DNA of 64,000 nt from Siderastrea siderea. Its lineage: Eukaryota > Cnidaria > Anthozoa > Scleractinia > Rhizangiidae. Where the stretch lies: contig OZ034978.1 in assembly GCA_964030785.1 (NCBI GenBank), positions 16,199,453 through 16,263,452 of the forward strand, read 5' to 3'. The notes under the pieces are model-generated. The model searched no databases. It worked only from the letters and a program-made list of their open reading frames with translations, and was not told the DNA's origin. Each line of letters opens with the position of its first letter. Position 1 is the first letter of the stretch. Positions 1 through 11,721 of the stretch are shown one piece after another. Position numbers and translations under genes: made by a program.

Positions 1-313
1 TCTTGCGGTTTTAACTTCTAAACGCAAAGAAGTTCTTGCAGCTTGCAGTATTCAAGCACAAGCGTCCCGCAAGTAGCCGCAAGAAGTTCCCGGCTTGCGG
101 ACGCAAAAAGAAGTTCTTGCGCGTGCATTAGTTTTGGGCTGTACTGTATGCGCATGCGTCTTATATAAGACAGTACCGCTCTTGAGTATCCGTACCACAA
201 GCTTTATAGCACTTTGTTCGTATATTAAACCAACTGACTATCACGACAAAGCCGTGTCCATTTTATAAACCGGCGGTCGCCATAGCGACGGCCGGTTAAC
301 TACTACCATTATA
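1..313. other. Flank with no supported gene
   Basis: No coding region can be supported here. The first 120 bases repeat the motif AAGAAGTTCTTGC and related GCTTGC/CCGCAAG words in both orientations, so this is probably a fragment of an interspersed repeat. Confidence 0.4.
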
Positions 314-393
314 GCGATCGCCAATCTCGTTCCCAGAGTCCGCGTTACCCTAGACCAGCGGTCGGGAACGAGGGACTCTGGGATAAAGCGTTT
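314..393 (+). repeat. Left terminal inverted repeat, 80 bp
   Basis: It matches the reverse complement of 5298-5378, apart from a one-base length difference and a substitution just inside the GCGATCGC end. It also contains internal CTCGTTCCCAGAGTCC / GGAACGAG / GGACTCTGGGA words that can pair with each other, so each end can fold back. Confidence 0.8.
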
Positions 394-3300
394 CGGATCG
401 CATTTTCATTGGCTGAAGTCTGAGCATGAGCAGTTAGACCGGAAGTGAAAGTAGCTGTAATTCGTCTCCAGATTCCCAGATGTGGCCTCCGTTCCTAGAG
501 CCCGTGTTACCTTTTCCAGCGGAGTCTTGAGACCAAAATGGCGGACAAAACACCACTGAAAGAGTGAAAGCTTTGCCTGGAGGTGTAGAACTACAGTACG
601 TTTGAAGATGTTGTAATTCCGGCCCAATAAGACATGCGATAGATTTGTTTGGGGAAACATCTAAGAACGAGAACCTTTTAAATGTTCTGGAAAAGTTGAC
701 CGGATTAGTTGTTGTGTATGGTGACGGACTTCCGAGAAATGAAAGTTGCAGCAGCTGTTGTAGTCGTGCAAAACACTTTTCTGAATCTGGGAACGAGGTT
801 GTTTAAGGACTTCTTTGTGGCTTCAAACGAAAAACAAGAAAGTCCCTTGAGGCTGTAGAGAGGGAAAAAAGCCAGTGAGAGTCCGAAGACAGAATAACAA
901 TGACAATCGAAGAGAGGTAAACATCATGCTATCGAACTAATATTATTAACACCTCCCCAGCCATCACAGATTTCTCCTTTGAGGCTGGAAGTCCTCAGTG
1001 ATATAAATAATGCTTTCACAATTTAAAAAATTAGCTTGTTCTGTTTGCATAATTTTCAAATTCATTTTTTTATACATTCCAAACTGTCCCTTTTCTTATA
1101 CTTCAAACATATAAAATACACTTTCAACTTTAAAGTAACATTAATATAAAATTTATAACACTGTTTATTGCTGATTTTACTTTCGAAGTAAAACAGAACA
1201 TCATTTTTTGCCAACAACTGAACGTTAATTTTCATTATCTTTTTCCACAGGACAGGTTGTATTCCTGGTCCAAAGACAATCTGAAGGACAAAGAGGTTAT
1301 GATGTACTTGGTGTTGGAAAGGTGTCAGATTCTATCACATCCCATTCACCAGATCTTATTCCTGTTTTTGTTGCTTTAATGTTGAACCTAATAAAGCAGC
1401 TGAATTATTCTCTGTTGGTCAAGTTAGTCTTGTGGCCAAGAACACTAGTAGCGGTCTATGGGAAGAGAATCACTGAAGTACCACCACCTGTAGAGCCCCC
1501 ATCCCCTGTCTCTGCTATTCCTACTAGTTCAAAAGAAAACCGGCAAATGAACTATGTACTTCAGGTCATGTAGCTGAGACTGCTTCTGATGCAGTTGAAT
1601 GACACAGAGACAGAAGGTGATGGGGAAAAAAGTCTAAGGAACTGGAAACTTCTCAAGTTTTATTTTAGGGCACAGCCTAGGGGCATGAAATATGCCTTTG
1701 AGGCTATGCATTTTATAACATTTGTCATAGGTCCTTTACAGTGAACACATGGCACATCATATTCTTCATGGTCAGTTTGTGAACCCCAAAGGTGGGGAGG
1801 GCAATGATTTGTGTGGTGCCAATGACCTTTAAATGGAACATGGTCAAGAATGATAAGGGTGTTCTGAAAGCAATATGTGGGAACAAAACTCTCAAAGCAG
1901 TTCAAGGATCCACTTCTTCTAGTTAACTGCTAAACGAAACATCAAAGCAGTATGACAGGGAAAGCAACATTTCCCCAAGTCAGCAAACCATACTTATGCA
2001 TGTACATCTGATGATATCAAAGAAATGATCTAACTTATCAGCAGTCAAAAGCCCTTCGAACATCAGCCAGGAAAGAGTCTTCAAAGCTTCCCTTCCATTT
2101 CTAAGAGCCCTTTAGATCAGCTGGACAAATTTGCTTTGCACTCCTAGTTAACTAAAAACAAGAAATGACTAGAGAGCTAATCCACACAGCTGCGATGACT
2201 CTGCATGTGATGATGCTCATGAAAGTGATGGGGAGGAAGACGAAGAGATCATTTCTCTAGATGAAGGATTTGTTTAATCTCAGAAAACAAAAACATTAAT
2301 ATACATTCCCTAGGGCATCAGCTTTCTTCACTATGTTACATCAATATTGGTATTACTTTAAATTTGTCAACTGAATAAAATTTATATTTTCAGTCCCACA
2401 AAATGAGGAATTTCACTTGCATAGTGGATCACATATTGCTGATACATGAGTACTTTCCACTCTAACTTACAGTGTAATAAGCACTTCACACCAATGAGGC
2501 AATTTTTGTGGTGGAGGGGGTGGGGGTGCAATTAAGCCCTACTAAACATTCAAAAGGTCCCAGTAACAACATGGAATCCCAAATGACTCAAACTACAGTT
2601 ATTTGCTTGTTAGTTACCCCTGCTCCATAAAATTCTCACTGAAATATTACTGTTATTTTTGTTTCCCCTGGTGGTTCACATTATGGAGATTCTAGTGCAC
2701 ATGTCTTCTTGGGAAGGTGTTTCTGAATAATACTGAAAAAATCTGCAGCCATATCTTTACTGTACACTTCGAAGATGGATTCCTTCTTTTGTACAGAGAT
2801 AAGGTCTGGCATGTGTTCAAGGACCAAAGAAATCATTTCAATCGGAAACCCACTGGACAGGGCCACATTGCGCACAGTGCTTCTCCCAGTATCTTTTTGG
2901 AGTTGAAATCTATATTTCTCCATGTCTTGTTTGATTTTAAGTTTGGCCTCAGAAGTAAATAATTGGGAGTTACCCTCATTCTGTTCAGTGAGGGTCATCT
3001 CAGACTCATCTTGAACACTGAGTGCCTCAACCTGTTCAGCTGCATGCACAAGCATACAGTTTTCACACTGACAGTGTAGCCTGTGAAAGTCACAGCATGT
3101 GTGATCTTGAGGTTGATTGTCTGGAACCTTGTGGTCAAAATGATTTAAAATAATTTGTCTTTTACATTCCTTGGACTGGACATAGGACCGCATGGCTTCT
3201 GGTATGTTTTTTTACAGGCTTTTGGAATGTCATAAGAATAATAATAAGTGTCAGCCCTAGCTGCAAGGCTATTTCTGCCAGCCCTCCCAACTTCGTGTAT

Positions 3301-4109
3301 CTTACCCCAGTGTGAACAATTCTGTGAATGTCATTGCAGTCAATCCCAATTGCAAACGCCACAGTCACGAACAACACACGGTGGCTTGATTTCCCATTTA
3401 CTAGTTCATCTACTATTCTCCTTCTCTCATGCTTGGAATATTGGGTATGATACATGGTAAAAAGTCTGTTCTTTGCTGAAGGCTCTGCTGAAGGGTGGTA
3501 TTGGTCTTTGCCCATTTCATTGGAAAATACAGGAAACAGCCTGAAATTGTTTCTAGATTTCCATAAATAAGAGTGAGGGGCGTTTCCAGCCTCTTTGATT
3601 TGAGTTCTGCAACAATTGGCTGCAAAATTCTATCCAATTTGTCATCGCCCACTATCAGGACGCACATGGGAGGCGTAAGTCCTGTTTGGACTACACTCAA
3701 CTGTTACTGGGGTGGACAGTCCTAAGGCAGTTACAATGCCACTTTTTGTAGCTGCTGTTGCTGTGCCTGTAAGTGCCAGTAGTGACACTCAGATGGGAAC
3801 AAATTTGTTAACAGGCTTATTCTTCCATATGCTGGACAAAATGTGGCCCTTAACAAAAAACAGAAAAGAAGGTATAAATATAAATTTGTGTCCCACGTGA
3901 TGTTTAATTTGTAATTATGTAATGACTGAAGTACACCATCCCATAAAATGGTTCATTTCCCATCCATCTTTCTCTTTTCATGGGGTGCTCTTTATTTAAT
4001 CTCTGAAAACATGAGTTGCATGGATGAAAACCTCTCTCTGGGTATTTACACTTTCTGATTGCTTTCATTTCACAAGCCAGTTATTAACCGGTTTGAATGA
4101 TAAAAAATG

Positions 4110-4110
<1 letters not shown>

Positions 4111-4142
<32 letters not shown>

Positions 4143-4143
4143 T
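4111..4143 (+). repeat. (AGAC)n microsatellite
   Basis: A tetranucleotide run of about eight units, followed by ACTTTATTTATGCACG, which resembles the 3' tail of a retroposon. Confidence 0.9.
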
Positions 4144-4531
4144 TTATTTATGCACGATAAAAGTAAAAGCTGTACAGTCTGTGGGGTCATATGAAAGATT
4201 TTAAAAATACAATAAATGCCTGACTAAAAAAGCTATTGCAAGTTATTAGCCAGTGAGGTACACTGCAGCAAGTTTGTGGTAACAGTCCTTGGATATAAAT
4301 TACAATGGTTTGATATTTTCTAGCTAGCAGGAACCAATTAGAGTGGCGGGGTATTCTGCAGGTAAGCCCAATTAGATATTCAAGGATGTCTATTTATCAA
4401 ACAACATGACTTTTTAACGGTTTAGATTGAAAATAATAACGCATTCAGTAGGAAATTGGTCTATTCTGATCAGATGGTTTTAATATAAGTAATAAAAACT
4501 ATTAGCATTTGCAGTGAACATAATCTTTTAA

Positions 4532-4729
4532 AATGTACATTGTACACGTGCACACTCAGTTACTTCAAGTTTGAAAACAAAGCAACACGACTAGAAGAAA
4601 AGATAATTATTATATTATATAAATACCATGTAATGTACATTGTACACGTGCACACTCAGTTACTTCAAGTTTGAAAACAAAGCAACACGACTAGAAGAAA
4701 AGATAATTATTATATTATATAAATACCAT
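4532..4729 (+). repeat. Exact tandem duplication, 100-bp period
   Basis: The segments 4532-4629 and 4632-4729 are identical, starting at AATGTACATTGTACACGTGC and ending in ATATAAATACCAT. The lack of divergence points to a recent duplication or an assembly duplication. It sits inside the gap of the helicase remnant. Confidence 0.9.
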
Positions 4730-5297
4730 TCAAGAACCAAATGAGCCTCGTCCACAACAATGGCCTGCACCCTTTCGCTTTAAGCATTTTGGCAACATTC
4801 TTGTTGTCCTCGAATCGAATACTTCAGGGTGCCCAAACATCAAACAACATTTCTTGATATCTTCCGGGATGGTGACTTTTCCTTCCCCTTCTTCTTCTCC
4901 CACACTTTGTAAGACACACACATTCAACACTCCTTCCAGTTTTTGCACCTGGTCTCTCATAAACGCGCTCAAAGGCGAAACTACGCTAACAACAGAATCT
5001 TGCCCCACAGTACAGCAGCTTCGAATGTAATCCACCTGAATGTAATCGAACATCGAGGGTAAAATCGGATAAGCGATTTTCCGAAACCTGTCGGCAATGC
5101 CACCAGCACACCTTTTTTCTACACATATAGCTCTTAAATAAGGCATCGTACTGCTCTCTCATTAACACTTTAATCCCTAATTTTTCCATGGAAAACTCAA
5201 TTGCCTCGTGGAATAGTGACCCCATTTGGTAAAACCGGATGTGCGAATACCTGACGCCTGCGCAGTTTGACCGATCACAGGATTCCTGTTTTCCGGT

Positions 5298-5378
5298 AAA
5301 CGCTTTATCCCAGAGTCCCTCGTTCCCGACCGCTGGTCTAGGGTAACGCGGACTCTGGGAACGAGATTGAGCGATCGC
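5298..5378 (-). repeat. Right terminal inverted repeat, 81 bp
   Basis: It is the reverse-complement partner of 314-393, from AAACGCTTTATCCC inward to GCGATCGC at the outer edge. Confidence 0.8.
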
Positions 5379-5403
5379 AAAATCGTGTCAACTTTCAAAT
5401 TAA

Positions 5404-5692
5404 AGCTCGCTAGCACATTCGTCCTTGCTCTCGTCGAGGAGAAGTTAACCCCGTTGAATTCCTTGTAGTTTTCTACACAAACATCCCTAAAGATTGTGGC
5501 GAAGCAAAGCAAAACTGCCAAGAAATGCAAGCATTTCAATATTGAATAATGTCTGTTTAGCAGGCTCGGGTATCGAATCGGCGCCATTTAAAGCTTGTTA
5601 TCATCTTTGTCCTTGCCCTCGTCAAAGAGATTTTTAGGCCATTGTATCCCTAGTAATTTTTTACACCGTCTCTCTTGAAGATTTTAGCGAAT
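5404..5692 (+). repeat. Diverged tandem duplication
   Basis: The stretch 5404-5507 aligns with 5589-5692, sharing CCTTGCTCTCGTC / CCTTGCCCTCGTC, a TAGTTTTCTACAC-like core and an AAGATTxTxGCGAA end. I judge about two thirds identity by eye. No gene is supported. Confidence 0.45.
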
Positions 5693-5748
5693 CGATCCTA
5701 AACGACTGGAGACATTGCTTATCTGGACCGAAAGTTTGCAACGCATAT

Positions 5749-6058
5749 TTGTTTGGCCGAGGGACGTCTGGGGCAAGTGACCACAAAGAAACAAGAAAAG
5801 CCCCAGGGGCATTAGACCCCGCCGTTGTTCTCCCTCCCCTGGGGGTGTAAAATATGTTTCGGTCACTCAAGATAAAAGCCCTTGGCTGTGTAGCGAAAGA
5901 CACGACGAGTATTTCTTTGGCCGAGCGAAAACTGGAGGTCTGGGGCAAGTGACCACCAAAAAAAACACACCACGGAAAAAAAATGGGCATTACTAGACCC
6001 CGTCCTTACGGCGGGGTAAAAAACGGGTATTAGTAGACCCCGTCCTTACGGCGGAGTA
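5749..6058 (+). repeat. Local repeat cluster
   Basis: The words TTTGGCCGAG, GTCTGGGGCAAGTGACCAC and GGGCATTA..AGACCCCG occur near 5750-5825 and again near 5920-6000. The unit AGACCCCGTCCTTACGGCGG is then repeated twice in tandem (about 5995-6055). Short minus-strand open frames here follow the repeats and are not called as genes. Confidence 0.55.
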
Positions 6059-6587
6059 ATAAAAATCACCTATTCATCCCCGCAATTCTATGTCGTCTCA
6101 CCCGCCGATTCGACCAGGAATGCCCCAAGCTGGAGCGTCGCTGAAAAAGTCGCTTGTCAATCCTCTGCGCAGTCGCAGTTAGAAGCGTAAGTACTGGGGT
6201 CGAGAATGCTCGGCGGAACAAAATGTTAGTACATACTTTTTTGCACGAAAATTGGAGCGGTTTTCGAGGCAGGTTCGATCGCCCAGCTGGCGATTGTATG
6301 TTACCTAGTCTCTCTCGTACACCATTAGGGTAGACGACCAAAAACCACTCCAATGACGCTAAAACTTCTTAGAAAGACGTAAATCAACATCAGGTAACCT
6401 TGTTTTACTTAGGAGTAGGCCATTGAGCTCCACTGATGGACATGTTATTGTAATTGATACTACTATTTTATGGTATAAGATTAAACAATTTTAATGTAGT
6501 AGAGATAATTAGGTGTCCCCAATTAGCGTATATGGTTTTCCTTACGCTAGACCTTTTGACACATGAATAAAGTTCATGAATAAAGTT

Positions 6588-6727
6588 TTTCATTCATTCA
6601 TTCATTCATTCATTCATTCATTCATTTATTCATTTATTCATTCATTCATTCATTCATTCATTCATTCATTCATTCATTCATTCATTCATTCATTCGTTTG
6701 TTCGTTCGTTCGTTCGTTCATTCATTC
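6588..6727 (+). repeat. (ATTC)n microsatellite
   Basis: About 140 bases of ATTC units with TTTATTC and GTTC variants near the right side. It follows AATAAAGTTCATGAATAAAG, so it may be the tail of a retroposon. Confidence 0.9.
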
Positions 6728-7064
6728 TTTATTCATGAACTTTACCTCTTAAGGCATATTTATTCATCGATAGGAATTGTCAGTTTCCATTTTTCGTACA
6801 AACTCATATTACACTTGGGCCGCCTGTGATTGAAAATATGTTTTATTGAATACTTCACTAATTATCTTTGCTAACGGTCCACAAGTTCTATTTTTACCTT
6901 TTTACCGGATGACAGACACTAATACCTTTTTCCAGCCCAAGAGATATATAATTCCGCGTTTTATTCGTTTTCAGAATGAAAACTGTCAGTTGATCCATGT
7001 GGAAACATCTGCAATACTCGAATAACCAATGAGAACACTTCCGTCACCTTATTATGTATGCAGC

Positions 7065-7072
7065 TGACGTCA
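7065..7072. promoter_or_regulatory. CRE-like palindrome TGACGTCA
   Basis: A perfect consensus binding site for CREB/ATF-type bZIP factors, about 1.5 kb upstream of the GPCR start codon. Functional use is inferred only from the sequence. Confidence 0.35.
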
Positions 7073-7267
7073 GAACATTAAAAGGCAATCGTCAAATTGA
7101 AGGAAAATACCACGCTTTGAAGGGTATAAAAAGAATTCAATTTGATGTAATAATTTCTACCTTCACCTGAAAGCCAGGATAATTAACTTTAAGTTGACAC
7201 AAAAATGACGCTTCATGCCATCGAAAACGTGACCCAGGTGAAAACATCTGAGATACCTCAATGTTAA

Positions 7268-7275
7268 TGACGTCA
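7268..7275. promoter_or_regulatory. Second CRE-like palindrome TGACGTCA
   Basis: A second perfect copy about 200 bases after the first, about 1.3 kb upstream of the GPCR start. Confidence 0.35.
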
Positions 7276-8422
7276 AAAATAGCACAGTTCTTTGAAAAAA
7301 AAGAATAGATTTCATCAAAGTTGGCCTGCTTTTACTTGAATGCTTGGGTGATAAAAATTTATGTTGACAAAAATTGACAATTTAGGGCTATCTTGATGCA
7401 AACTGACTGCATCTCAGTGGCAAATAAACCCTGCTCGACGGCAGTTTCCGAAACAAGATATAACTTAAACTCGTGCATAAACAAAAGAGGTAAGTAAATA
7501 TATGCATTAGAGGAAACAAGCAAACCGTAGTACGTTTCCGTCGAAAATTTAAGGCCTCCAGAATTTAAGGCTAGGGGGATTGTTTCAAATTAAACTTGAA
7601 TAGATTTGGCGTTCATGTGTAGACGGAGTTAACACATTGTGGTACTGTTCAGCTGAAACACTAGAATTTTCAACTCGACAAGAAGATAATGTTTTTTGTG
7701 TTCGTTTCCAGCATTCTACTTAATTCAAAGTCGGCATCGATTACTTTTAGTAAAGGGGCGATCCCAGTAGTGAATAGAACGGCGATTTACAAATAAAAGC
7801 AACCAATTTAAAGAAGTCTCGTCGACGTACAAAACTGAAGGCAATTTTGATCAGAAAAAAAGGAATATTTGTGAAAACAGGTAAACTGAAAAAGTTAAGC
7901 CGCTCAAATGATACAAGTGTTCAACTCAGTCAATCATCGAGTGTGAAGTTCTTTAGTAAGGCAAAGAGAATAGGATAACAGTAAACACGCGTTTCTGAAA
8001 AATTAGCTTTCTCCATACACATCTTGTTTCCAGACAGCTTAAAAAAACATCTTTCTTCAGAAAATTCCGTTTACTAGTCGGATGTGGCCCTCCATTAAAA
8101 TGATTCTGATTATTAAAAAAAAGTTTTCGAAAATTATGGTGCCCTTAACGAAAGATTTTCCTGAGCATGACCAATAATTAAAGGTGAACTTTTGGAATGA
8201 GAAAAATGAAGTTTGGGAATTTCTTAATATAGGTGCAGACTTGTGTAAATTATATTGAATAACTTATCACTATCAAGATGAATTGAAGCCAAACAGAAGG
8301 TGTACGTTTGTACTATTCAATTTTGCAACATTTCCTCGCCCTCAAAAGAACGTCTCAATGTAGGGGGCTACATAGTTTCTCGACAGTGATGATCGTTACT
8401 TTGTTAAATTTGTATTTCACTA

Positions 8423-8426
<4 letters not shown>

Positions 8427-8481
<55 letters not shown>

Positions 8482-8503
8482 ATATATATATTTATATATA
8501 TAC
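8427..8503 (+). repeat. (TA)n microsatellite
   Basis: A long TA run, lightly interrupted after about 8478, about 100-170 bases upstream of the GPCR start codon. Confidence 0.9.
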
Positions 8504-8593
8504 AAACTACTGAAACTTTTAAACTTTTTTTTTACCTTAGCTTTCGCTCAATGAAGACGTAACAAAACAAGGAATATTTAGATTTTGTTAAGG

Positions 8594-9481
8594 ATGGCCA
8601 ATCAGAATGTTGGAATGCTTTCCCCACAAGAGGAAACAGCTTGGACTGGGGTATTTGTCAGTGAATATGTATTGATATTTGTCATCAACGCCTTCACCAT
8701 CTTCGCCTTTGCAAGAAAACGCCACTTACGCAAGTGCACTACGTACCTGATAATAAACCTGACCATGGCTGATCTGCTGGTGGGAGCAGTGACGGGACCT
8801 TTAAGCATATACTTAGGAAAGATCAAGCCTGGAAATGGTTTCGGCTGGCGACAGTTTATTATTTTAATTTTTACTAACATTTTTCCATTAGCTTCTCAAG
8901 TTAATCTTACTTTAATTTCTTTAGAGCGGTTACACGCAACACTTTATCCCTTTAGGCATTGTTTGGTTGAGAAATGGTTTTACTTTAGAATCATAATTAG
9001 CAGTTGGTTCATAGCCTTGCTTCTGTCATCTGTCGTTACTATTTTTCACCTTTGTGTTGAAGAGGCAATTTCGTACGCATGGCCATCACACATTTTCATT
9101 ACTCTCTTGGTAATCACAATATCATATTTAATTGTTTATTTAAATGTCAAAAGTAACCCTCTTCCCAACTGTTCTAGTTCAGTTGTGTCAGAAAGGAAAC
9201 TGTCTGTAACTTTATTTATAGTTACTGTTGTATCAGTTCTCACCATTCTGCCCGCGGTTATTTGGCTTTCTATTCCTCGCGACATTCGGGGCCAGTTGTT
9301 CCATGGGAGAGGACATCGTATTATGATGAAAGTCCAAGCGCTATATTATGCCAGTTCTTTAGTCAACCCACTGATATATGCCATAAGAATGCAGGAATTT
9401 AGGAAAGCAGTAAAAGAACTCATTTGTAAAAAGACTGTAGGGTCAGCTCCTGTCCAACCAATTGAACTCCGTGCAATGTAA
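8594..9481 (+). CDS. Class A (rhodopsin-like) G-protein-coupled receptor, single exon
   Basis: This is a 295-residue seven-helix receptor. ATG 8594 is chosen because it lies in a good context (AAGGATGG) and no ATG precedes it in frame after the last stop. Helix 2 has NLTMADLLVG with Asp60, helix 3 ends in SLERLHA (residues 109-115) in place of the usual DRY, helix 6 has a proline near 220 but no CWxP, and helix 7 has NPLIY at 258-262. A short basic tail follows. The loop before helix 3 has no cysteine, so the usual helix 3 to loop 2 disulphide looks absent. The size and intronless structure fit the large cnidarian sets of orphan amine-, adenosine- or melanocortin-like receptors. The ligand cannot be told. 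It acts at the plasma membrane and presumably couples to heterotrimeric G proteins. Confidence 0.9.
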   Translation: MANQNVGMLSPQEETAWTGVFVSEYVLIFVINAFTIFAFARKRHLRKCTTYLIINLTMADLLVGAVTGPLSIYLGKIKPGNGFGWRQFIILIFTNIFPLASQVNLTLISLERLHATLYPFRHCLVEKWFYFRIIISSWFIALLLSSVVTIFHLCVEEAISYAWPSHIFITLLVITISYLIVYLNVKSNPLPNCSSSVVSERKLSVTLFIVTVVSVLTILPAVIWLSIPRDIRGQLFHGRGHRIMMKVQALYYASSLVNPLIYAIRMQEFRKAVKELICKKTVGSAPVQPIELRAM

Positions 9482-10539
9482 TGCATGGGAGTAACACTCC
9501 TGCACTCAACAAGCTGCAATGAAGGTTCCAATAGAATTTCAGAATTTCTTGTTATGTAGTTTTTCGATTTACTTGGTATCTAGTGCAATTTTGTGGTCAT
9601 TTTGCTTCATTCTGAAAATTATTTACTGAGGGTGCTAAGCTTCATTCTCCAATTATCATCTTTCTCTGCTAAATGACGTAGAGTGTGAAATTTCGAATTC
9701 CATACAGGCATTATTCTTAAAATATGAATTGAGTATTAATTTGTCCTTACCTGTAGTTTTTTAGCGTCTTAACTTCTTGTTCGTGAAATTGGTGCATGTA
9801 CATTGCTAGAAAACAGTTTAACCTACGGCGTTCAGAACGGAAGGCAATAGCGAGCAGTAGTTTGTCTGTTAGCATACTCCAATCTCTAGCTTCCTCTCTC
9901 TAAAAAGACTTAAGTTTTCGAGGGGGCTGGAGGTGACAACGGTAAGCTAGGAAGCAGTTCTGCTGATGAGCTCTTTCTTTGCTTGTTCGATTTATCACAA
10001 TGTTCTTAAAATAAAAATAAATTGGAATTTTGCAGTGGCATCTCCACAGAGTGGCTTTTCTTTTATGATATGTATTCAAGAACAGATGACGTAATTTAAA
10101 TTGAGCTCAAATAGAGTAACACTATATTAATTAGTATTATGCTAGTAACTAAGTATTAACATCGGCTGTATATTGATATATCCTCTAGGACAGCTACCAA
10201 AGATGTATTCTATTTATCACTGATGAAATAAATTAATTTGCAAACAGTACAAAATGTTAAGCTTTGTCTGTGAGCTCCCATCGAGGGTTTACATCACTAC
10301 TTTTCCTCCCCAGTATTTTTAAACCACCTAGCAATTGCAGGGATTGCGAACGTCTTTGCATGAGCTAGATTTCAAATGTGTGGATTGAAATAATTTGGCC
10401 GAGTTAAAGACAGACTTTTCATAACCAAATAATGAATGATTCATTATCTGCATGGTTGTAATTTACTCCGGGAAATTGCTTTGTTTTTATACCCAGAAAA
10501 GGCCTGAAATGTATGCCTCATTTCTCAGTTGCCGACATT
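9482..10539. other. 3' flank of the GPCR
   Basis: No gene is seen. An AATAAA at 10010-10015 (TTAAAATAAAAATAAATTGG context) is a plausible poly(A) signal for the receptor, which would give a 3' UTR of about 0.5 kb. Confidence 0.45.
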
Positions 10540-11298
10540 CTGTCCCTCTCCTTGGGGGAATCAGGAGCTACTCGCTGTTTTTAACAAGAGTACCGTTTCA
10601 AAACTAAGCACACATCAAACTTACTCTCTTAGTTCTTTTAATTGAGACTTCTTCTTCTCAGCTTCCTTCTTCGTCGTCCAACTTACAATTTTCTGTGTAT
10701 GTGAGTGGTGTCTTATAATTCTGTGCTATTTTTATAGTTTTTCTTAATATTAATTAGATGCTAATAGTTTGACAACAATCTTGAAAGATAGAAACTAATT
10801 ATCATATAATTAAAACGAAAAGCTAAGTTTGCTTGAAAAGTTTTTACAATGTTAAAGAAGCAACATATTAGATAAATGAATAACAATATGTATAGTACAA
10901 CGTACAAGGTTCTTTTTGCCGGTATAATTTCAATGTAAGATTATGTTGTTATAACTAGAAAGTAACGTTTAAACTTACTTTAATTGCAAAACAAGGACAG
11001 CGCCCTATTCATATTCGTGGGAACTTATCTAAACCTTAAAACCCAAGTTTGTTCTAACTAATTAATGAAAGGTTGCAAAATATCTATATTAAAGAAAGTC
11101 GTGTCAAAATTGTAGTCGGCATGTCTCGACCATTAAAATCAATTAGAAAGATATGTCATTTGGTATAGAATTGAGCGCTGCCACTTAAAGGTTGTTGCGT
11201 GATAAGTATGTCTTAAAATTAGCTATAAGCTTATCTTACTGTTATTAATTAGCAGAACTTTCTAGAACCCATAAAACTGTTTTCATTCTATTAAACCT
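10540..11298 (+). repeat. Interspersed repeat, copy A
   Basis: It aligns with 25060-25957 through most of its length: TGTCCCTCTCCTTGGGGGA at the left, GCAACATATTAGATAAATGA in the middle, and TCTAGAACCCATAAAACTG at the right. Copy B is longer, with an added block of about 130-140 bases. No terminal repeats or coding region were identified, so the class is unknown. Confidence 0.8.
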
Positions 11299-11721
11299 CC
11301 CCCTCTTTGAGGAAATGTAGAATTTTGACCTGGCGATCCCGACGGATTCTCACATTGTTTAATATTTACTCCTGCTTTCCTAACGCAATCACCTCCTTTC
11401 AGTCCCATCAAAATGCTCAAAGTTTTTTCCGTGTTCTGATTTGTTTTAAAAAGCTGGCAGTGGAGAGAAAAGAAGAGAACAATTCAAAACTCAGATGACC
11501 GTTGGAATACAGTGCGGGAAAACCTGTCAAATTCCCACGTGCCTGCCGCATGATGTCATGCATTCGTCCAATCAATATTCAGCCAACGGATTGAGTTTCA
11601 TTTTGAATATTTCATTCTTCGTTTGAAACAGGGTTTGAAAAGTGGTTTATTGAATCGAATAATTACATCAGTAATGAAATAGTCAACTTAAAATTTTATT
11701 CTATGGGTGTACGCTTGACCT

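Larger units (their letters stand above)
2681..5225 (-). pseudogene. RecQ-like ATP-dependent DNA helicase, frameshifted remnant
   Basis: Read on the minus strand, the pieces appear in helicase order. About 5225-4980 resembles the region before motif I. Then 5146-4740 carries a motif Ia-like VVSPLSAFMRDQV and, in another frame near 4760-4735, a DEAH box (VVDEAH). At 3700-3413 is the inter-lobe segment (PLTLIYGNLETISG), at 3515-3240 motif V (FVTVAFAIGID) followed by RIVHTGV, and at 3193-2681 a Cys-rich RecQ zinc-binding-type tail (CCDFHRLHCQC) with a C-terminal extension. Motif I (GKT) was not found. Several frame changes and a gap of about 1 kb (3700-4730) that holds a tandem duplication show that it is not intact, although part of the gap may be an intron. 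RecQ-family helicases unwind DNA 3' to 5'. Copies inside repeats are expected to be transposon passengers, so a host RecQ function is unlikely. Confidence 0.75.
314..5378. mobile_element. Inverted-repeat-bounded element carrying a broken RecQ-like helicase
   Basis: The two ends, 314-393 and 5298-5378, are near-perfect inverted copies of each other over about 80 bases, and both start with the palindrome GCGATCGC. Between them lie minus-strand fragments of a RecQ-type helicase and, on the plus strand, open fragments of unknown function: about 1250-1573 behind a TTTTTCCACAG acceptor-like site, and an acidic C-terminus at about 2170-2279. No clear target-site duplication was found at the outer edges. 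It could be a decayed helicase-bearing DNA transposon, or two inverted copies of a MITE that happen to flank a helicase pseudogene. A weaker, diverged copy of the end motif lies near 491-535 and a short piece near 783, so the motif is a repeat in its own right. Confidence 0.55.
6728..8426. other. Intergenic region upstream of the GPCR
   Basis: It is AT-rich with no convincing coding exon on either strand. Two perfect TGACGTCA palindromes lie at 7065-7072 and 7268-7275 and are listed separately. Nothing else was recognised. Confidence 0.5.

Noticed and set aside
1660..1905. Minus-strand frame of 81 residues
   Set aside because: It has some Cys and His residues, but no motif order matches a known zinc finger, and it sits in decayed transposon sequence.
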